DNA of 64,000 bases. Origin: Candidatus Thorarchaeota archaeon. GTDB taxonomy: Archaea; Asgardarchaeota; Thorarchaeia; Thorarchaeales; Thorarchaeaceae. The notes beneath the pieces are model-generated. The model searched no databases. It saw only the letters and a program-made list of their open reading frames with translations, and was not told the DNA's origin. Shown here one piece after another: positions 42,107-50,609 of the stretch; position 1 is the stretch's first letter, and every line of letters begins with the position of its first letter. The translations under genes were made by a program, and so were the position numbers. The DNA is taken from the NCBI GenBank assembly GCA_011365025.1, contig RDOF01000013.1:1-64000 (forward strand). The letters are read 5' to 3'.

Positions 42107-42541
42107 CTAGACCTTCGCTGAAGCGATGAGCTTTGCAGTGGACTCCAGCTCTTCCCTATCGGCCATTTTTTCTCTGTAGTCGTCAGGGAACTTGAAACCA
42201 AAGGAATCGCCCTTGTTTCTGGGTATTGAATGGAAATGAAGGTGCGGAACCTCTTGACCGGCACCAACACCATTTGCCACGACCGTAATCACTCCATCAG
42301 GCGATAATACCTTGTTGACTTTTCGAGTCAGCTCTGCGAGACGCCCACTCATATGTGCCAAGACCTTCATGTCGACATCGAAGAGGTTTTCGTAGTGCTC
42401 CTTTGGAATCAGGAGACAATGACCCTTGCTAATTGGAAAGATATCCATGAAGGCCAGACAGGTTTCGTCTTCAAAGACTTTGGATGCGGGAACCTCACCC
42501 CGTACTATCTTGCAAAATATGCAATCATCTGGGCCGGACAT
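42107..42541 (-). CDS. HIT-family hydrolase
   Basis: This is a 144-aa protein. The N-terminal CIFCKIVRGEVP supplies two Cys of the zinc site seen in HIT proteins and the C-terminal HLHFHSIPR is the histidine triad HxHxH. It probably cleaves nucleotidyl bonds in dinucleoside polyphosphates or adenylylated amines. The length is normal. It is convergent with the PPC gene (13-bp gap). Confidence 0.93.
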   Translation of the reverse strand: MSGPDDCIFCKIVRGEVPASKVFEDETCLAFMDIFPISKGHCLLIPKEHYENLFDVDMKVLAHMSGRLAELTRKVNKVLSPDGVITVVANGVGAGQEVPHLHFHSIPRNKGDSFGFKFPDDYREKMADREELESTAKLIASAKV

Positions 42542-42650
42542 AGGGAAGAGGTCATAACACTACGAGATAAAGTGTTGCATCATTGAATAGGAGAGCGGCA
42601 CAAGTCTCATTAGTTAATCTCTCTAGGGAAGGAGATAGACCCTTCAGACG

Positions 42651-43841
42651 GTGGTAGCATTGAGCAGCAGAAGAAAGTTGGTCCTCTTCGATCAAACCCA
42701 AAATGAACGCGGCAGACTAGATACGACCTACTCAGATCTAGGAAAGATTCTCAGGGACAATGACTTTGATGTAGAGCCTTACACCGAATTTATGCTCTTG
42801 GCAAAGAACTTGGAGAACGCAGATGTATTGGTTTTCGGATGTCCCAATAGCTCAAAACTGAGACCTGCAGAGATTGACGTTCTGAAGAGGTTCGTTCAGA
42901 AGGGAGGAGGCTTAATGCTGCTTTCTCTGTCGGGCGGCGATAGGGGTTTAATGAACAACATGAGCCAGGTCTCGAAGGGATTCGGAATTGGTTTTGATAA
43001 CACCGCAGTGAAGGATGAACGAAACAATGCAGGTCTGCCAACAATGCCACTCATCTCAAATGTCACACAGCACCCAATTACTGTTGACGTAAATGATATT
43101 CTTGTGCCCTCGGGCTGTACGCTATCAGTCAGTGAGAGTGCAAAGGTGATTGCGGCAACGTCTGAAACTGCAGAGCCTCCTAACAAGCCAGTTGTTGCCA
43201 TTGCAGAGAGCGGGAAAGGGAGAGTGCTCTGTGCGGGAAGCTATGAAATCTTCCGGAGAGGCGGTGGATTGAAACACCAAGGAAACAAGACATTTGCTGT
43301 TAATGCTTTTAGGTGGCTAAGCGGCGAGGTCACTGTGGCAAAACCAAGTAGGGTTGCCGAATCTCAGAAGGAAGACTCGAGCAAAGAATCCGCTGTCACC
43401 AAGGCCACGAAATCGGATGCTTCACCTGAGTTTGAAGCAACACTCCGTAGGCTTGTGAATGCAGTCTTTGATTTGCAGAAGGACATCTCCAAGTTGACAG
43501 AGAAGACAGACAAGATTGAGAAGAGCATCGAGAAGCTCAGGGACCAGTTTCAGGACTTTGCAGAAAAAACGCAATCTCAACTGGGTGTGATGATACCTGC
43601 AAAGCAATTCAAGACAGACGAAGAAAACCGACTTGCCGAGGTAGAGGGCGACATTAAAGGCCTACGGAAGGAGATAGGCTCTGTTCAGCAGCTTCGAGAC
43701 CATATTGAGGAGCGACACTCTTCCGGAGCAATGCCAACAGAGACCTATGAAGAGCAGGTGAAGAAGCTCGATTCACGCCTGAAAAGCCTTGAGAAGAAGC
43801 TGGCCACGAAGGAGATGGAGCTTGCAGACCTTGTCTCCTAA
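42651..43841 (+). CDS. GATase1/GIFT-like domain protein with coiled-coil tail
   Basis: This is 396 aa from GTG at 42651. Residues about 1-225 form an alpha/beta domain (RKLVLFDQTQNERGRL, ADVLVFGCPNSSKLRPAEID, FVQKGGGLMLLSLSGGD, GKGRVLCAGSYEIFRRGGGL) like the GldG/IFT52 GIFT fold, which lacks a catalytic cysteine. A linker follows, then coiled coil (about 255-390, ISKLTEKTDKIEKSIEKLRD). In eukaryotes IFT52 uses this domain in intraflagellar transport; archaeal relatives have no known job. It would be a cytosolic scaffold. Confidence 0.6.
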   Translation: MVALSSRRKLVLFDQTQNERGRLDTTYSDLGKILRDNDFDVEPYTEFMLLAKNLENADVLVFGCPNSSKLRPAEIDVLKRFVQKGGGLMLLSLSGGDRGLMNNMSQVSKGFGIGFDNTAVKDERNNAGLPTMPLISNVTQHPITVDVNDILVPSGCTLSVSESAKVIAATSETAEPPNKPVVAIAESGKGRVLCAGSYEIFRRGGGLKHQGNKTFAVNAFRWLSGEVTVAKPSRVAESQKEDSSKESAVTKATKSDASPEFEATLRRLVNAVFDLQKDISKLTEKTDKIEKSIEKLRDQFQDFAEKTQSQLGVMIPAKQFKTDEENRLAEVEGDIKGLRKEIGSVQQLRDHIEERHSSGAMPTETYEEQVKKLDSRLKSLEKKLATKEMELADLVS

Positions 43842-45409
43842 GTTTCTTCAAGGGCATCCAGAGAAGATGGTGACTCTGGAAGTTCTTGAGGTCGGGGATT
43901 GAACCTAGAAACAACACTCCTCAATCCAATTCTAACGGGGCGAGCTAGAAGATTATATGTATCTGAAAAAGCGCTTCTAAGAAGATAAGCAAAGAGAATC
44001 AGAACGAGGTAGAGAAGGTATAGATTACGATCGGGAATCATAATTGCAAGGGCAAGTATGAACGGATTAACAAGCATAGGCAAAGACACGCGCACCTTGC
44101 TCGAGTCCCTGTTGCATAAAGCAGAAACTGAAAGAATGGAGAAGAATGGTGCGAGAACCACAGTGTAGTACTTGTAGATACCCCGTGGAGAGAATAGATG
44201 CACACACAGCATCAGAAGAAAAGTGAGATAGAGCAGCCTTCTCCAGTAACCACGGAGGTTGTTGTCATTCTTTACTTCAAGGAGCAGAAGCAGGAGGATT
44301 GGTATGAGACCGAGCATCAACAGGATGGAGTAGTAGTTCAAGAGATCCGTCGCTTCGGCAAGCCATTGAAGCAGCGGCACAAATGGTTCAAAGGGAGTTG
44401 CCTGTGCCTGAATTCCTCCAACAACAAACAGCGCTGCAATTGTGATAGGGGAATTGGATGCTGGAAGTTCAGTGAAACTTCGGAGCCGTGTAGCTCCAGC
44501 TCTCTGCAGAATGTTATACAAGTAATTTGCAGGGTCCAGTATGTAGGGCAAAGAAGCAATACCAGCATAGATAATCACGACAATGGCAATCTTTGCAAAA
44601 CCAAGAAGGTCCAGCTTATCGTCGGAATTCTCGCTTTCCTCCTCAGGAGTCTTGTCATCCCTCTGTTTGGATTTCTTGGGAGGCCGTCGAAGCAAGTAGG
44701 CGAAGAGAGGGAGCGCGAAGAAAAAGGCAGTCTGCTTGAAGAAAGCAGACATTGTCATTGAGATTGCACCAGCTATTCTATAATCCTTCATGAGAAGAAG
44801 GAATGAGAGCATAGCAAAGAACACGAATGGCGCCGGGTTCAGCCAGTCAAAAGTCGTGTAATAAAGAACAATTGGACTGAAAAGGTAGGTTGCCGCAGCA
44901 GTGTCGCCCACGTGCTGATTTCCGGAGAGAAACGCCGCTATTCCATGAACAGGGAACACCGTTATGAAGCCAAAGAGAGTAATGATAAATCCAATACCCA
45001 AGTCAGGATGAATTATCTTCCCAATTACGCAGATATAGAGATAGAGTGGCGGGAAGAAGTAGGGCACATTGAAGGAGTTCGAGTTCACGATGATTGTGTC
45101 AAACTCAGTAGTATATGGTAACTCACCACTAAGAAACTGCTCAGCCCAGCTGTGATAGAAATAATCATGGTCAGCCCAACCTTCGAAGTTCAGGTGAATT
45201 GTGTAGCCAAAGACATCAAGCTCACCATAGCCATTCCATGCTGCTCTGAAGGGACGTGTGCCATTGGTAACAAAGTCGATAGCGGCTTCATTGAACACCC
45301 ATACCCATACAACTGCTCCAGCCAACAGAATCACGATGAGTAAGCTGTTTCTTTTAATTGCGGCTGCTATATTGTTCAGGGCATAGTGCTTCATACGCCC
45401 ATCCCTCAC
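43838..45409 (-). CDS. GT-C-like polytopic membrane protein (second of two paralogues)
   Basis: This is 523 aa from GTG at 45409, overlapping the stop of its paralogue (GTGA). About ten membrane helices occur, with an extracytoplasmic first loop (WADHDYFYHSWAEQFLSGEL) and a conserved YFPPLYLYICVIGKIIHPD and FKQTAFFFALPLFAYLL. This resembles GT-C glycosyltransferases that use lipid-linked sugars, such as PIG-M-like mannosyltransferases, but the DxD or ExD active-site motif is not obvious. It lies at the end of a run that begins with nurA. Confidence 0.6.
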   Translation of the reverse strand: MRDGRMKHYALNNIAAAIKRNSLLIVILLAGAVVWVWVFNEAAIDFVTNGTRPFRAAWNGYGELDVFGYTIHLNFEGWADHDYFYHSWAEQFLSGELPYTTEFDTIIVNSNSFNVPYFFPPLYLYICVIGKIIHPDLGIGFIITLFGFITVFPVHGIAAFLSGNQHVGDTAAATYLFSPIVLYYTTFDWLNPAPFVFFAMLSFLLLMKDYRIAGAISMTMSAFFKQTAFFFALPLFAYLLRRPPKKSKQRDDKTPEEESENSDDKLDLLGFAKIAIVVIIYAGIASLPYILDPANYLYNILQRAGATRLRSFTELPASNSPITIAALFVVGGIQAQATPFEPFVPLLQWLAEATDLLNYYSILLMLGLIPILLLLLLEVKNDNNLRGYWRRLLYLTFLLMLCVHLFSPRGIYKYYTVVLAPFFSILSVSALCNRDSSKVRVSLPMLVNPFILALAIMIPDRNLYLLYLVLILFAYLLRSAFSDTYNLLARPVRIGLRSVVSRFNPRPQELPESPSSLDALEET

Positions 45410-47145
45410 AATTCTACTCCTACAGGCTCATCCAAATCAATCAGTTCCTCCTGCGTTTCAGGATAGATGAAAGCAATGGCTCTATCATGGAGTTGTATGA
45501 ATCGAGATGTGAGAAAAGCCATCCTCGGGGAAATGCGCTTCCGTAACCATCGCCCTGGAGCAGTCAGATAGTGCCAAAGGTCTCCAACTTGCTCGACGAA
45601 GATATAGATGAGTAAGATAAGCAGTACGTAAGCCAGATAGACATTCCTAACCGGTATCAGAATCATCAGACTAAACAATATTGGAACCCAGATCATTGAG
45701 ATAGAGAAGCCAACCTCTTCCTCCGTACTGGATGCCATACTCGCCGAGGAGAATATTGAGAAGAAGGGAGCCATCAGTGTAAAGTAATACTTGTACACGC
45801 CTCTAGGCCCCATTAAATTGACCCACAACATCATCAGCATCGTCAGAAAGAGAAGGCGGCGAAAGTAGATTTTGGACTCGCCTTCGCGTTTGGGCTCCAA
45901 AAACATCAATCCAGCAATCACAAGAACGCCAAGAACAAGAAGAGCCCCAGAGAAGACGAGGGTATCAACAAGCTCCGCAAGGGTGGGAAGGCCAGCCATT
46001 ACTGGAAGAACCTGAAAACGGATGGGGCTTGTGTATGGAGGGGGCTTGGTGAATGACTCAAGAGGGAATCCACCCATTGCCAACCGCAGGTGAATCAAGA
46101 TGGTCTGGGGTTGTGCAATGACGAAGGGGAGTAGGATTACGCCCGCAAAGATGACAACCACTATGACACTAATAGCGAACTCCCATAAATCAAGGTATTC
46201 TCTCGCAAGGACTCCGACTTTGGCCTTTCGATCATATAGAAAGCCAATTACTCCAACAACAGCTACAAGCCACCATGCAGGGTGGTTGTAGATGGCTCCG
46301 GCCAAGATGGAAATGGCCGACACAATTAGGAATCCAACAGCCAAGTATGGGAAAGGCTCAGGTTTTTTCTCTGAGGACTCATACTCCTCAGAAGGGCCTC
46401 GTGATTTCATGAGCAAAAAGACCACAAGAGGAATACCCAGAAACCAAGCGGTCTGCTTGAAGAGCGCGGCAGTGACTATCAAGAGCGTTCCTGTATGCCT
46501 TTTACCCTTCGTTAGCATGTAAAAACCTGAAAAGAAGAAGAAGTAGAACGGAGCAGGATTGGTCCACAGGAAGGTGGTGTGATATAGAACATTTGGTGCA
46601 AGAAGATAGGTCAAGGCAGCAGCTTCACCCACGTGGCGATTGTTGGATAACTCGCGAGCAATGCCATAGACAGGAAGGGCAGTTAGATACCCAAGTATGG
46701 TAATTAGTAGTCCAATGCCCCAGTTGTCAACTGGGATAAGGATGCCAATCGCATAGAATACTGCCGTCAAAGGCGGAAAGATGTAGAGACCATTGTTGTT
46801 TGTGATTCCATCCATCTCGAGATGACCAAAAGCATCACCATATGGCATCACGCCGTTCAGCAAATTGTGACCCCAATGAACATAGAAGAAGCTGTAATCG
46901 CTGTACCCTTCAAACTGGTATTGAATAGTAAACCCAAAGATGTCAATGTTGCCTGGGCTGAATCCAGTGCCAGCTCCACCTAACCACACTGATCTCGAGT
47001 TCCATGAGCCTGCTGCAAGATAATCAGCAAGAGCGGTTTGGAATATATTCGCCCACACTACTGCACCGATAACCAGTACCACAATGAGAAGGATGTATTC
47101 GTATATGAATTTGATAAAGTGCCGCTTCAGCTCTACTCGGTCCAT
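45406..47145 (-). CDS. GT-C-like polytopic membrane protein (first of two paralogues)
   Basis: This is 579 aa from ATG at 47145; an in-frame start at 47187 is also possible. It shares layout and motifs with the next gene: YSDYSFFYVHWGHNLLNGVM, GLYIFPPLTAVFYAIGIL, FWTNP-like LWTNPAPFYFFFFSGFYML and FKQTAWFLGIPLVVFLLM. About eleven membrane helices. It is probably a lipid-linked-sugar glycosyltransferase or related enzyme of protein or lipid glycosylation. Tandem duplication with a 4-nt overlap suggests the two work together. Placement 81 bp after rad50 may be chance. Confidence 0.6.
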   Translation of the reverse strand: MDRVELKRHFIKFIYEYILLIVVLVIGAVVWANIFQTALADYLAAGSWNSRSVWLGGAGTGFSPGNIDIFGFTIQYQFEGYSDYSFFYVHWGHNLLNGVMPYGDAFGHLEMDGITNNNGLYIFPPLTAVFYAIGILIPVDNWGIGLLITILGYLTALPVYGIARELSNNRHVGEAAALTYLLAPNVLYHTTFLWTNPAPFYFFFFSGFYMLTKGKRHTGTLLIVTAALFKQTAWFLGIPLVVFLLMKSRGPSEEYESSEKKPEPFPYLAVGFLIVSAISILAGAIYNHPAWWLVAVVGVIGFLYDRKAKVGVLAREYLDLWEFAISVIVVVIFAGVILLPFVIAQPQTILIHLRLAMGGFPLESFTKPPPYTSPIRFQVLPVMAGLPTLAELVDTLVFSGALLVLGVLVIAGLMFLEPKREGESKIYFRRLLFLTMLMMLWVNLMGPRGVYKYYFTLMAPFFSIFSSASMASSTEEEVGFSISMIWVPILFSLMILIPVRNVYLAYVLLILLIYIFVEQVGDLWHYLTAPGRWLRKRISPRMAFLTSRFIQLHDRAIAFIYPETQEELIDLDEPVGVEL

Positions 47146-47225
47146 GGCACACGAATTCTCAACGCACCCCTTAATATGTGTCCTCATGAACGTCAGCTTG
47201 GGGGGAGGCTCATGCCTAGAAATGG

Positions 47226-49295
47226 TTAGCCATTACCAGCAAGAACAGCGTTACTTGCCGAACCGGTCTTGCTCACCTCGATGACAGGAACTCCTTCCCA
47301 ACCCTGTACATCAGTATGTGTAATCAGGAATATCTGCTCGAAGCTCTGGTCATCAATAAGATTCTGAACCACAGCCGTTCTTCTACTCTTGTCAAGGCCG
47401 CCTAACGGTTCGTCAAGAAGAACGCACCTTACGCGCGGCGAGATGGCGGGACTATCCTTTAGGGGACGGATGCTACTCATTGTACGACTGATGCCCAGGC
47501 GAAGACCCAGACTGATAGCCGTCCTATCTCCAAAGCTCAACTGATTGGTCTTCTTGTTGGCCTTATCACGGTCATCCCAGATCTTTAACACTAACCCAGG
47601 CCCAGCCCTCCCCTTTGCAGGAGTTGGCTCCAAGTCTATGGCAGTATATTGGTTATTTGTAAACGAACTGACATACTTATTCGAGGCTGTTCTAATGATG
47701 CCGATGAGCCGCTTCTGGAAGACATAATCAGCTATGAACCCGCTCACCAGTTTCCTGCGGACGTACTTTGTATGGTCGTCCATGGCCCTTAAGGAAGTAA
47801 TTTCGGCCTCCATCTTCTTCATTTGCGACTCTTTCCCTTCGTTCTTGGCAATCTGGCCCTTCTCGTCATCAATTGCACTGCGTAGACGGTCGCACTCCTT
47901 CCTCAGAGACCTGAGGTTGTTTTGCTGTACCAAGATGTTGTTCCTAAGATCATTCAAATCCTCTGCTTTGTGCTTCTTGAGGAGTTTTTCAATGTCGGCA
48001 ACCTCCATCTTCTCTAGCACCTTTGATAGATGGGCTGCCGCATCCTCAAGCCGCTTCTTTGCTCTATCAACTTCTTTTTGATGGACAGCTACACGTTCAA
48101 TGGCATCAATTGTCTTGGCAATGGTCCGTTGTCGCTCTTCAATTGCTTTAGTTTGAGCAGGGATTGCGTTACGCCTTTTTCTGAGTTCTTCAAGCTGTAC
48201 GCTCTTGTCGTGAACAAGAGCGTCATACTCAGCAAGCATTTTCTGCATTTCCTCTGGGCTCAGCTCTCTAAAGCAAATGGGACAGATGCTTTCATCCTGC
48301 ACAGAAGCTCGATTTGCCATTGCCTCCTCAATTTGACTTGAGAGCTGGCCTGTGTCGTGGTCTATCCTAGAAGCAGTAGTTCGCGCCTCTTCCCGTTCAG
48401 TCTCCAGTTTCTTGTCTTCCTTCTTAAGCGACTGCAGTTTTGCTTTGACAATTCGCTCATCAGCATCAACGAGACCAGCATCTTGAATCTCCTTATCCCG
48501 ACGCTCAAGACCGAGGTTGTGATCCCGTTCCAGATTTGAAATTTCTTGGAGTATATCATAGGCAGCCTTCAAGTCAGCAGGATTAGGAAGAGAGCCAAGA
48601 AGACTATCTGCAGCCGAAGCCTCCTTCTCCTTTGCAGCGAATTCCTTTTCCAAGTCAGAGACCCTAGTTTTGCCCTCTTCTACAAGCTCACTCAAGACCT
48701 CAGGTCTAACGAATTCTTGGTCCAGACTAGAGACCTTTGCGGAGAGTTCTGATTCAAGAGTCTGCAGATGGTTTCCCATTTTGTCGAGCAAATCAATGTT
48801 GTAGACCGTAACTAGCTGATTCCGAAGGTCAGAGGGAGATGCATGTGCTATCATTGCAACTTCGCCCTGCCTGACGAGAAGCGTGTTCAAAGCCTGCCCC
48901 AATTCTAGGTTAAGTATGCCTTCAAGGGCAGTATCGACAGTCTTGCTTTTGTCGGCCATGCGCTTCCATGTGTTCCCTTTATCGACATAGAGAATTACTG
49001 CCATCTTGTTTGCCGGGTCATAGGACCGATCTATCTTGTACCTAGTACCAGCCACCTCGATTTCCAAGACAACTCTGCAAAAGGATGACGCGAAGCTAAT
49101 GAGTTCGTCATTAGTCAGCCCAACGGCATTTGGTCCCCATAGGGCCCAGAGAATCGCCTCAAAGAGAGAGGACTTGCCAGTCGAGTTCGGGCCGCGTATG
49201 AGAATCAGCCCATCTGGCAAATCCTCATCATCATTTGGAAGGGATAGGTCTCGAAACGGCTTGAAGTTCTTGAGTTCTATTCGTAAGAGCTTCAA
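47226..49295 (-). CDS. rad50: Rad50-like SMC ATPase of the Mre11 complex
   Basis: This is a 689-aa protein. Walker A is GPNSTGKS (35-42); the zinc hook is CPIC (338-341) in the middle of two coiled-coil arms (about 170-330 and 350-520); then the signature LSFGDRTAISLGL and Walker B CVLLDEPLGGLD. Arms are shorter than in Pyrococcus Rad50 (about 880 aa). With Mre11 it tethers and processes DNA ends. It overlaps mre11 by 4 nt. Confidence 0.95.
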   Translation of the reverse strand: MKLLRIELKNFKPFRDLSLPNDDEDLPDGLILIRGPNSTGKSSLFEAILWALWGPNAVGLTNDELISFASSFCRVVLEIEVAGTRYKIDRSYDPANKMAVILYVDKGNTWKRMADKSKTVDTALEGILNLELGQALNTLLVRQGEVAMIAHASPSDLRNQLVTVYNIDLLDKMGNHLQTLESELSAKVSSLDQEFVRPEVLSELVEEGKTRVSDLEKEFAAKEKEASAADSLLGSLPNPADLKAAYDILQEISNLERDHNLGLERRDKEIQDAGLVDADERIVKAKLQSLKKEDKKLETEREEARTTASRIDHDTGQLSSQIEEAMANRASVQDESICPICFRELSPEEMQKMLAEYDALVHDKSVQLEELRKRRNAIPAQTKAIEERQRTIAKTIDAIERVAVHQKEVDRAKKRLEDAAAHLSKVLEKMEVADIEKLLKKHKAEDLNDLRNNILVQQNNLRSLRKECDRLRSAIDDEKGQIAKNEGKESQMKKMEAEITSLRAMDDHTKYVRRKLVSGFIADYVFQKRLIGIIRTASNKYVSSFTNNQYTAIDLEPTPAKGRAGPGLVLKIWDDRDKANKKTNQLSFGDRTAISLGLRLGISRTMSSIRPLKDSPAISPRVRCVLLDEPLGGLDKSRRTAVVQNLIDDQSFEQIFLITHTDVQGWEGVPVIEVSKTGSASNAVLAGNG

Positions 49296-50599
49296 TACTC
49301 CCCCTCCGAGAAACTGTCAATGCTTAGCTTTTCATCGGTCCCCCCAACTGCGAGTCTCAGTGCCCTTACTGCAATCTTAGTCAGCAGCTCAGTGTCAAAC
49401 TTCTCGTCAGTGGCAATGGACTCCAGATATTCTTTGAAATCATGCTCAGGATCCTCGATGAGATACTCCGATTCGATCTCCGGATAGGCGGCAGCGTCGC
49501 GTTCTGCTTCCTTCTGATGCATTGTCCAGACGAACTGAGATATATTGTATTCCGAATCACGGCCAAGGAGATTCACCCTGAATCCTTCCAGCGCGACAGC
49601 CAACTCGATTCCTCCAATTCGGGAAGAGTGTCCCTGAAAGATGAGACGCACTCGGGCCGCAGTTGATGCATCCCAGGGTGATTTCAGTTTCTTTTCTTCA
49701 AGATAAGCTTCAACCCTTCCAATAAGAGACTCTACAGTGTCGTCCGGAGTGATCTCCATACGTTCATTTAGAACCGGTCTTGAGAACTCTAAATTCACAG
49801 GCTCTATCTTTGGCTTCTTCCCAGCCTCGACCTCAACCACAAGAAGTCCTTTCTTATGCTTCTCTTCGTCGAAGCGCCACCGCTCAGGAGATCCCGCATA
49901 CCAGGCATAATCGGTCAGTTTCCGCTGGTGGTGGTCATGACCAAGCGCCACATAGTCGTACCCCATACTAAAGATGGGAGCATGAAGGGACCGGTCTATA
50001 TCCATTCCGTGAGCAACTGCGATTGAGGTTTTCTTTGGAGTGGGAGTCTGATAGGTGGAGATCCAGTCATTGAAATTGGCAACATGCCCGGATGACTCCA
50101 GTACGGGATAATCCATGAAGGGAAAGCAAAACACATCAAAGTCATCAAACTCAAACATAAGGGGTTCATTGTTAGTAAAGGAGTGCCTCAAATCAACTTG
50201 AGTTGCAACTCGCACCTCAGGGATGGTCATTCTCAAGTAATCGAGCAATGAAACATCCTTGTTCCGATAGAGCCCGTGATTTCCTTCGATTATCAGAATT
50301 GGGATGCCAGTCTTTCTGATGAAATCATGAATGACTCTCCATGCGGTTTCCTGAGCAACAACAGGAGGTTGCTGAGGGTTGTTTTCCCAGGGCGAGTCGT
50401 ATAGGTCTCCCGAATGAACAACCAGATCAACAGGGGGGTCCAGCTGTGCGATGATGTCAAATATCTCTTCAAATCGCTCATAGAAATCGTGCTCTAGAAG
50501 ATGACTTCTCATTTCCTCGCCCCAGACGTTCTGTTTAATACCACGTCTAGGCCGTGCACCCAAGTGGGTATCGGAAATGTGAGCGATTCTGGTAGGCAT
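49292..50599 (-). CDS. mre11: Mre11-like nuclease
   Basis: This 435-aa protein shows the calcineurin-type phosphoesterase motifs HISDTHLG (7-14), HSGDLYDS and EGNHGLYR, then VAHGMDIDR and ALGHDHHQR. These coordinate two Mn2+ ions for DNA end cleavage. The C-terminal region (cap and Rad50-binding helices) follows. It overlaps rad50 downstream and lies 10 bp after herA; the order nurA-herA-mre11-rad50 is the usual archaeal end-resection operon. Confidence 0.95.
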   Translation of the reverse strand: MPTRIAHISDTHLGARPRRGIKQNVWGEEMRSHLLEHDFYERFEEIFDIIAQLDPPVDLVVHSGDLYDSPWENNPQQPPVVAQETAWRVIHDFIRKTGIPILIIEGNHGLYRNKDVSLLDYLRMTIPEVRVATQVDLRHSFTNNEPLMFEFDDFDVFCFPFMDYPVLESSGHVANFNDWISTYQTPTPKKTSIAVAHGMDIDRSLHAPIFSMGYDYVALGHDHHQRKLTDYAWYAGSPERWRFDEEKHKKGLLVVEVEAGKKPKIEPVNLEFSRPVLNERMEITPDDTVESLIGRVEAYLEEKKLKSPWDASTAARVRLIFQGHSSRIGGIELAVALEGFRVNLLGRDSEYNISQFVWTMHQKEAERDAAAYPEIESEYLIEDPEHDFKEYLESIATDEKFDTELLTKIAVRALRLAVGGTDEKLSIDSFSEGEY

Positions 50600-50609
50600 T
50601 CTTTCTTCC

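Noticed and set aside
44198..44761. 187-codon plus-strand frame inside the GT-C-like gene
   Set aside because: Antisense to a long membrane protein with clear helices; Gln/Glu/Lys-rich composition mirrors the hydrophobic codons opposite.
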